This document shows, one piece after another, positions 15,503-19,988 of a DNA stretch of 19,988 bases. Both the position numbers and the translations under genes were made by a program. Under the pieces are notes generated by a model, which saw only the letters and a list, made by a program, of their open reading frames with translations, did no database searches and was not told the DNA's origin. The DNA lies in assembly GCA_937899395.1 (NCBI GenBank), contig CALBPU010000191.1, forward strand, positions 1 to 19,988. The letters are read 5' to 3'. The stretch's first letter is position 1. Each line of letters opens with the position of its first letter. This DNA is from an uncultured Fretibacterium sp. (lineage in GTDB: Bacteria; Synergistota; Synergistia; Synergistales; Aminobacteriaceae).

Positions 15503-16981
15503 TTAATTATTCAACCTCCATGCAATATCCGATAAAAATAAATCATGTTCAAGTTTTTCGGGCGTTGTATCTTTATCAATATGAACAAATTCGATGTCCA
15601 TAATTCTTGCCCAATCTTTCATTTGTTCAGCGTCAACATCGTAAGACAATACGGAATGATGAGCTCCGCCTGCAAGTATCCAACATTCAAGCCCTGTTTT
15701 CAAATTCGGCATTGCTTGCCACATTACACGGGCTACGGGTAAATTCGGCATAGGCATAATGGGTTTGACACAGTGAATATCCTGGCATATCAAACGCAAT
15801 CTTCCTCCCATATCTACCAAACTTACAACAACTGCTTTACCTTCATGGCCTTCAAATACTAAACGTGCCGGAGGTTCTCTGTCGCCAATTCCGAGAGGGT
15901 GAACTTCGATTCTAGGTTTTGCAGCTGCAACTGACGGACAAACTTCAAGCATATGTGCGCCTAAGCTGTATTCATTGCCTTCAACAAGATGATAAGTGTA
16001 ATCTTCCATGAAAGCAGTTCCGCCCTTTTTTCCTTCAGTCATGAATTTTATTATCGCTGTCATTGCTGAAACTTTCCAATCTCCTTCACCGCCATAGCCG
16101 TAACCTGTTGCCATTAAATGCTGGCTTGCAAGTCCGGGAAGCTGTTTCATTCCGTATAAATCTTGGAAAGTATTTGAGAACGCTTTACAACCTTCACGGT
16201 CTAACATTTTCTTCATTGCGATCTCTTCACGAGCCTGATAACGTACTGTTTCAATGTCATCGGTAGCAAATTCGTAAAGTGATTTATATTCGTTCATGAG
16301 AGCGTCAATTTCTTCATCTGTTACTTTGTTCATAACATCAACAAGTTTTCCCACAGGCCATGTATTAACCTGCCAGCCGAGTTTAATTTGGACTTCAACT
16401 TTATCGCCTTCAGTAACAGCAACTTCACGCATGTTATCGCCAAATCTCATGACCTTTAATTTCTTCGAGAACTCAGCACCGACTGCGGCACGCTGCCATT
16501 TACCTAAACGTTTTTGAACGTCCTCGTCCTGCCAGAAACCAGCGATAATTTTTCTCGCAGCTCTTAACCTTGCTCCTATAAATCCGTGTTCCCTGTCTCC
16601 GTGAGCAGCCTGGTTCAAATTCATGAAGTCCATGTCAATTTCTTCGTTAGGGATTTCACGGTTGTATTGAGTAGCGAAATGGCACCAAGGTTTTTGAAGA
16701 TTTGCGAGGCCGTTAATCCACATTTTTGAGGGGCTGAAGGTGTGGCACCACGTAATAATTCCTGCGCATTTTTCGTCATGATTTGCATCACGGATTACGT
16801 TTGTAATTTCGGCGTTGGTTTTTGCAGTAACTTTGTAAACGATTTTGCAAGGAAGATTTCCAGAGGCGTTTAACTTGTCGGTCATCTCCTGCGCACGTTT
16901 AGCAACGGTTTCAAGGACTTCAGGCCCGTATAAAAACTGACTGCCTACTACAAACCAAAATTCATAATCTTTTATGCTCAT
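15503..16981 (-). CDS. araA: L-arabinose isomerase
   Basis: 492 residues, the normal length. The N-terminus FWFVVGSQFLYGPEVL and the segment CAGIITWCHTFSPSKMWI are signature stretches of AraA. Metal and catalytic positions are seen in GYGGEGDWK (Glu299), FMEDYTYH (Glu326), LGAHMLEVCPS (His343) and GGAHHSVLS (His441/442). The enzyme turns L-arabinose into L-ribulose in the cytoplasm, using Mn2+. It is first in a two-gene unit with araD; no ribulokinase (araB), transporter or AraR-type regulator is in the window, so those must lie elsewhere. The start at ATG 16981 has GAAGGGAG about 12 nt upstream. Confidence 0.97.
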   Translation of the reverse strand: MSIKDYEFWFVVGSQFLYGPEVLETVAKRAQEMTDKLNASGNLPCKIVYKVTAKTNAEITNVIRDANHDEKCAGIITWCHTFSPSKMWINGLANLQKPWCHFATQYNREIPNEEIDMDFMNLNQAAHGDREHGFIGARLRAARKIIAGFWQDEDVQKRLGKWQRAAVGAEFSKKLKVMRFGDNMREVAVTEGDKVEVQIKLGWQVNTWPVGKLVDVMNKVTDEEIDALMNEYKSLYEFATDDIETVRYQAREEIAMKKMLDREGCKAFSNTFQDLYGMKQLPGLASQHLMATGYGYGGEGDWKVSAMTAIIKFMTEGKKGGTAFMEDYTYHLVEGNEYSLGAHMLEVCPSVAAAKPRIEVHPLGIGDREPPARLVFEGHEGKAVVVSLVDMGGRLRLICQDIHCVKPIMPMPNLPVARVMWQAMPNLKTGLECWILAGGAHHSVLSYDVDAEQMKDWARIMDIEFVHIDKDTTPEKLEHDLFLSDIAWRLNN

Positions 16982-17036
16982 AAATTTTTTTGCTCCCTTC
17001 TAATAAAAATTTATTTTACGTAATTGAGTAGTTAAA

Positions 17037-17045
17037 ATCATAACA
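17037..17045 (-). promoter_or_regulatory. Extended -10 promoter for araA-araD
   Basis: Minus strand TGTTATGAT, one mismatch from TG-N-TATAAT, about 55 nt from the araA ATG. The -35 position falls inside the palindrome at 17054-17067, and no TTGACA is present. Confidence 0.45.
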
Positions 17046-17053
17046 CATTTTTT

Positions 17054-17067
17054 GCAAAAATTTTTGC
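17054..17067. promoter_or_regulatory. Perfect 14-bp palindrome between divergent promoters
   Basis: GCAAAAATTTTTGC is a perfect inverted repeat in the araA-rpmB gap. It covers the -35 position of both predicted promoters. It could be an operator, an A-tract bend or an UP-like element; which of these cannot be told from one copy. Confidence 0.4.
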
Positions 17068-17078
17068 TGGAGTATTAA

Positions 17079-17087
17079 TGCTATAAT
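17079..17087 (+). promoter_or_regulatory. Extended -10 promoter for rpmB-pepA
   Basis: TGCTATAAT, a consensus extended -10, 41 nt before the rpmB ATG. No good -35 is seen at 16-18 nt. Confidence 0.6.
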
Positions 17088-17128
17088 AACTCTTATATTT
17101 TTGTTTAATTTTGGAGGAATTTTTAATT

Positions 17129-17335
17129 ATGGCTAAATATTGCGATTGTTGCGGAAGAGGTCCTGCATCAGGAAACGCCGTGAGCCATTCAAACAGACAC
17201 ACACGAAGACGTTGGAACATTAATCTTCAAACAGTCAGAGTTGACGCCGGAGACGGTGATTTATTAAAGGTTAAAGTCTGCACAAAGTGTTTACGTTCAG
17301 GCTTTGTTAAGAGGGCTGTAAATGCCGCAGTTTAA
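17129..17335 (+). CDS. rpmB: 50S ribosomal protein L28
   Basis: 68 residues. It begins MAKYCDCCGRGPASGNAVSHSN and ends VKVCTKCLRSGFVKRA, the L28 pattern, with a central basic stretch RHTRRRWNINLQTVRV. The pairs Cys5/Cys8 and the CxxC of VCTKC make this the zinc-binding (C+) form of L28. It is a structural protein of the large subunit near the E site. A TTG 18 nt upstream is in frame, but it overlaps the GGAGGA site (17113-17118), so ATG 17129 is the start, with 10-nt spacing. Its last 14 nt overlap the aminopeptidase gene, an unusual partner for a ribosomal protein gene. Confidence 0.96.
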   Translation: MAKYCDCCGRGPASGNAVSHSNRHTRRRWNINLQTVRVDAGDGDLLKVKVCTKCLRSGFVKRAVNAAV

Positions 17336-18785
17336 TCAACTGAATAATAATTCCGCAGATTCCTTTTTGCTCCTTTTGAGTGAAGAGGACTGCGGTAATA
17401 TTTCATCTCTTTCCATTAACGACAATCTCAAAGAAATTTTAACGGATTTAACATCACGAAAAGATTTCAAGGGCAAAAAAGGTTCTTTAATCCGAATCCC
17501 GGCATTTAATACAGAATTTAAGAATTTATATTTAGCAGGTCTTGGGAAAAAAGAGAAAGTTAATTTGAATTTAATCAGAGATTCTCTTACGTGGGGTTTC
17601 AGGACAATAGGTCGTCAACATAATAAATCCGCCGCCGTAATCCTTGAGAACCTTAAAGATTTTGAGGGTTTATGTTTTGTATTGGGTGAAGCTGCAGGAC
17701 TTTGCGGTTATACTTTCGACAAATATAAAACTAAAGACGAAAATTATGAATCGTTTTCACTTGAAGAATTTTACAGCGATTTATATGAACCTGATGAATT
17801 TAATAAGGGAATGAAATTTGCTGAAGCTCAGATTTTTTCACGTGAAATTATAAATGAACCGGGTTGTTCGGTATGGCCTGAAGTTTTAGCTGAAAAAGCC
17901 GAAGCTCTTGCTAAAGAATATAATCTTGCCTGTGAAATTTGGGACGAGAAGAAATTAGAATCTGAAAAAATGGGTGGAATTTTGGCAGTAGGTTCAGGCT
18001 CTGAAAATCCCCCGCGCTTCATTCATTTAACATATAAACCTTCTAAACCTTCAAACCCGTCGAAAAAAATTGCAATCGTAGGTAAAGGAATTACATTCGA
18101 CAGCGGAGGACTTAACATTAAACCTGACAATTTTATGCTCACTATGAAAGGCGATAAGACAGGAGCATGTAACGTTCTCGGAATTATGAAGGGTGCTGCG
18201 GAACTCGGATTAAATGTTGAAGTTCACGGTTTATTGGCAGTAGCTGAAAATTTGCCGTCCGGAAGTTCTTATAAGCCTGACGATATTATCACTGCACGAA
18301 ACGGAAAGACGATCGAAATAAATAACACCGACGCTGAGGGACGATTAGTTTTGTCAGATGCTTTATGTTTTGCGAGTGAGTTAAAGCCTGACGCAATAAT
18401 TGACATGGCAACATTAACGGGAGCTTGCATGGTAGCATTAGGAAAATGGCGGGCAGGTTTGTTCTGCAATAATGACGAACTCGCTGAACAAATTTTAACC
18501 TCATCAAAAAATACAGGTGAAGAATTATGGAGAATGCCTCTTGAAGATGAACATATCGCAGAAACTTTGAAATCTCCTTACGCTGATTTAATCAACTGCG
18601 GAGAACGATACGGAGGAGCGATTTTTGCGGCCATGTTCTTAAAGGAATTTGTTGATGAAAAAATTTCGTGGGCACATATAGACATAGCCGGACCTGATTT
18701 TAAGGATAAAGAATACGGAGTTTATGCAAAAGGTGCAAGTGCATTCGGCGTTAGAATGTGTCTTGATTATTTAATGAAGTTGTAA
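17322..18785 (+). CDS. pepA: Leucyl aminopeptidase, M17 family
   Basis: 487 residues. An N-terminal macro-like domain (about 1-160) is followed by the catalytic domain with the two-metal site: GKGITFDSGGLNIKP (Lys255, Asp260), MKGDKTGACNVLG (Asp278) and the signature NTDAEGRLVLSDAL (Asp337, Glu339, Arg341). The usual family loop around the third ligand is MKxDMSGAA; here it is GDKTGAC, a mild variant with the ligand kept. These hexameric cytoplasmic enzymes remove N-terminal residues, preferring Leu, and finish the degradation of imported or recycled peptides. ATG 17322 has AAGAGGG upstream and lies inside the end of rpmB, so translation is coupled. A strong terminator follows. Confidence 0.95.
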   Translation: MPQFNQLNNNSADSFLLLLSEEDCGNISSLSINDNLKEILTDLTSRKDFKGKKGSLIRIPAFNTEFKNLYLAGLGKKEKVNLNLIRDSLTWGFRTIGRQHNKSAAVILENLKDFEGLCFVLGEAAGLCGYTFDKYKTKDENYESFSLEEFYSDLYEPDEFNKGMKFAEAQIFSREIINEPGCSVWPEVLAEKAEALAKEYNLACEIWDEKKLESEKMGGILAVGSGSENPPRFIHLTYKPSKPSNPSKKIAIVGKGITFDSGGLNIKPDNFMLTMKGDKTGACNVLGIMKGAAELGLNVEVHGLLAVAENLPSGSSYKPDDIITARNGKTIEINNTDAEGRLVLSDALCFASELKPDAIIDMATLTGACMVALGKWRAGLFCNNDELAEQILTSSKNTGEELWRMPLEDEHIAETLKSPYADLINCGERYGGAIFAAMFLKEFVDEKISWAHIDIAGPDFKDKEYGVYAKGASAFGVRMCLDYLMKL

Positions 18786-18789
18786 GAGG

Positions 18790-18824
18790 AATTCCCTTGA
18801 AAATTTTCTCAGGGGAATTTTTTG
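18790..18824 (+). terminator. Rho-independent terminator after pepA
   Basis: AATTCCCTTGA (18790-18800) pairs with TCAGGGGAATT (18809-18819) over 11 bp with one G-U pair, followed by TTTTT. It starts 4 nt after the pepA stop codon. Confidence 0.85.
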
Positions 18825-18830
18825 TCTATA

Positions 18831-18963
18831 TCCAAACTAATTAGTCTAAATTCGGGTATTACAGCTTGGGTTGAGAATTACAAACTTGTAAAACCCTCTG
18901 AATTTAGACCATATTGTGGAAAGCAATTAAAACTACTGGAAGCACGCGACTTTTAGTAGTGTG
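18831..18963 (+). mobile_element. Probable decayed IS200/IS605 (tnpB-type) 3' end
   Basis: Two things point to a remnant. First, the right part holds a hairpin, CACGCGACT (18943-18951) with AGTAGTGTG (18955-18963), loop TTT, one mismatch and one G-U pair, followed by GGGAG. Its GACTTTTAGT core and the GAAGCACGCGAC lead-in look like the right end of IS605-family elements. Second, a + strand frame ending at TAG 18954-18956, inside that hairpin, reads ITAWVENYKLVKPSEFRP and on to LLEARDF, plausible as the degenerate end of a TnpB, although I cannot confirm it. No intact transposase is present. Alternative: on the minus strand ACTACT...AGTAGTTTTAA could be a carB terminator. Confidence 0.35.
18844..18909 (+). 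repeat. Nested inverted repeats in the pepA-carB gap
   Basis: GTCTAAATTC (18844-18853) and GAATTTAGAC (18900-18909) are perfect 10-bp inverted repeats. Between them lie GGGTT/AACCC arms and, at the centre, TTACAA-AC-TTGTAA. Together they can fold into one branched or bulged hairpin of 66 nt. It lacks a T-tract on either strand. Confidence 0.6.
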
Positions 18964-18972
18964 GGAGTTCTC

Positions 18973-19988
18973 TTAACACGAAATTAATTTATGCCATTCT
19001 TTAATTGATTTCAAAGATTTTGATGGGTTATTTTGATTTTTCACCGTAATAATTCCTTCTGCGGCTGCTTCAGCTCCTGCTAATGTCGTTATGTAAGGAA
19101 TATTTGCTTTAATTGCTCCACGTCTTAACATCGAGCCAGTGTTAGTTAAGGCTTTTTCACGAGGAGTATTAATCACAAGCTGGACGTTTCCGTTAATAAT
19201 ATGATCAAGAATATCTGGCCGTCCTGTTCCTATCCTTTCACAATCAATACCAGAATTTTTAAGAGCCTCAAATGTTCCTTCAGTCGCTAAAATTTTGAAA
19301 CCTGCTTCAACAAATTTTTTTGCCGTTTGAGGAATTAATTTTTTGTCAGCATCACTCACCGCTATCAAAACATTTCCGCTTAAAGGTAACCTTGAGTTCG
19401 CAGCCTCTTCAGCCTTAAAGAATGCTTCACCTGCTTCAAATGACAATCCTAAAACTTCACCCGTTGATCTCATCTCAGGGCCTAAAACAGGATCAACCTC
19501 CTGAAACATATTAAACGGGAAAACAGCTTCTTTTACTCCGTAATACGGAATATTTCTCTCTGAAAGTTTCTCGAGAGGAGACTTTTTACGGGTTAATTCT
19601 TGAGTTATGGCTTCAACAGCTAAAGGCACCATTTGAATACCGCATACCTTTGAAACTAACGGAACAGTTCGAGAGGCTCTCGGATTTGCTTCCAAAACAA
19701 AAACTTTTCCGTCCTCAATAGCGTATTGAATATTCATAAGTCCTACAACGTGCATTGTTTCAGCAATTTTCCTCGTGTAATCTTTAATAGTTTCGAGAGC
19801 TTCCGATGAAATATGACGTGAGGGAATTATACATGCCGAATCTCCAGAATGTATTCCTGCAAGCTCAATGTGTTCCATTACGGCAGGGACATAAGCGTGT
19901 GAACCGTCGCAAATTGCATCAGCTTCACATTCAAGAGCATGATTCAAAAATCTGTCGATCAAAATCGGTCGGTCAGGTGTAACACCTA
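18973..19988 (-). CDS. carB: Carbamoyl-phosphate synthase large subunit, C-terminal part
   Basis: The frame stays open to the right edge, giving about 338 residues of the C-terminal end of CarB; the N-terminal two thirds lie outside. It enters at VTPDRPILIDRFL and shows VMEHIELAGIHSGDSAC, NIQYAIEDGKVFVLEANPRASRTVP (second ATP-grasp domain) and GVKEAVFPF. From about VLIAVSDADKKLIP to the end it has the methylglyoxal-synthase-like allosteric domain (ATEGTFEAL, VINTPREKALTNTGSMLRRGAI). CarB makes carbamoyl phosphate from bicarbonate, ammonia delivered by CarA and two ATP, for arginine and pyrimidine synthesis. The allosteric domain is complete, so UMP/ornithine-type control is possible. The stop lies 9 nt from the IS605-like hairpin, so the native terminator may have been displaced. 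Confidence 0.96.
   Translation of the reverse strand, partial: GVTPDRPILIDRFLNHALECEADAICDGSHAYVPAVMEHIELAGIHSGDSACIIPSRHISSEALETIKDYTRKIAETMHVVGLMNIQYAIEDGKVFVLEANPRASRTVPLVSKVCGIQMVPLAVEAITQELTRKKSPLEKLSERNIPYYGVKEAVFPFNMFQEVDPVLGPEMRSTGEVLGLSFEAGEAFFKAEEAANSRLPLSGNVLIAVSDADKKLIPQTAKKFVEAGFKILATEGTFEALKNSGIDCERIGTGRPDILDHIINGNVQLVINTPREKALTNTGSMLRRGAIKANIPYITTLAGAEAAAEGIITVKNQNNPSKSLKSIKEWHKLISC

Noticed and set aside
1..19988. CRISPR arrays, tRNA, rRNA, phage genes or an intact defence system
   Set aside because: No regularly spaced repeats, cloverleaf or rRNA-like sequence, integrase, toxin pair, nuclease-helicase or similar module was found in the gaps or frames; the SNase is a housekeeping-type exported enzyme.

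Overview
The window is AT-rich, densely packed bacterial DNA with gene gaps mostly under 150 bp, clear GGAGG ribosome binding sites and several TTG starts. The gene mix suggests an anaerobic diderm, most like a Synergistota gut or digester lineage, but this is inference. A giant AsmA/TamB-type inter-membrane protein implies an outer membrane. A rubredoxin, an LeuT-type amino-acid symporter, a secreted C69 dipeptidase and a PASTA protein next to rpe fit a peptide-fermenting relative of the Firmicutes/Synergistota. No rRNA or tRNA gene is present to settle the taxonomy.

Layout. 1-207: 3' end of an acyltransferase-3 gene (+), with a terminator. 312-1911 (-): rubredoxin and a sodium:amino-acid symporter, each with its own extended -10 promoter. 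2050-7636 (-): a tight run of six genes read as zinc metallopeptidase, rsmB, ankyrin protein, stand-alone PASTA membrane protein, rpe and a RodZ-like protein, ended by a terminator at about 2000. 7688-10044 (-): C69 dipeptidase followed by a membrane-tethered thermonuclease. 10123-14486 (+), divergent from that pair: a 1250-residue AsmA/TamB-like protein translationally coupled (ATGA) to an M50 site-2 protease. 14488-14801: a gap holding a stem-loop, a broken reading frame for a small exported protein, and a bidirectional terminator. 14802-16981 (-): araA-araD. 17129-18785 (+), divergent: rpmB overlapping a leucyl aminopeptidase gene. 18786-18972: a terminator and a probable IS200/IS605-type remnant. 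18973-19988 (-): 3' part of carB, running off the window.

The genes are mostly housekeeping: translation (rpmB, rsmB), envelope (AsmA/TamB, M50, RodZ-like, PASTA), peptide and amino-acid use (C69, M17, NSS symporter), pentose metabolism (araA, araD, rpe) and pyrimidine/arginine synthesis (carB). I do not see a complete new defence or biosynthetic system. The less ordinary material is: two IS605-like end hairpins with decayed sequence around them, a palindromic repeat read in frame inside the AsmA/TamB gene, a kinase-less PASTA plus ankyrin arrangement beside rpe, and a perfect palindrome between the araA and rpmB promoters. A shared TG-N-TATAAT promoter form appears at five gene starts.
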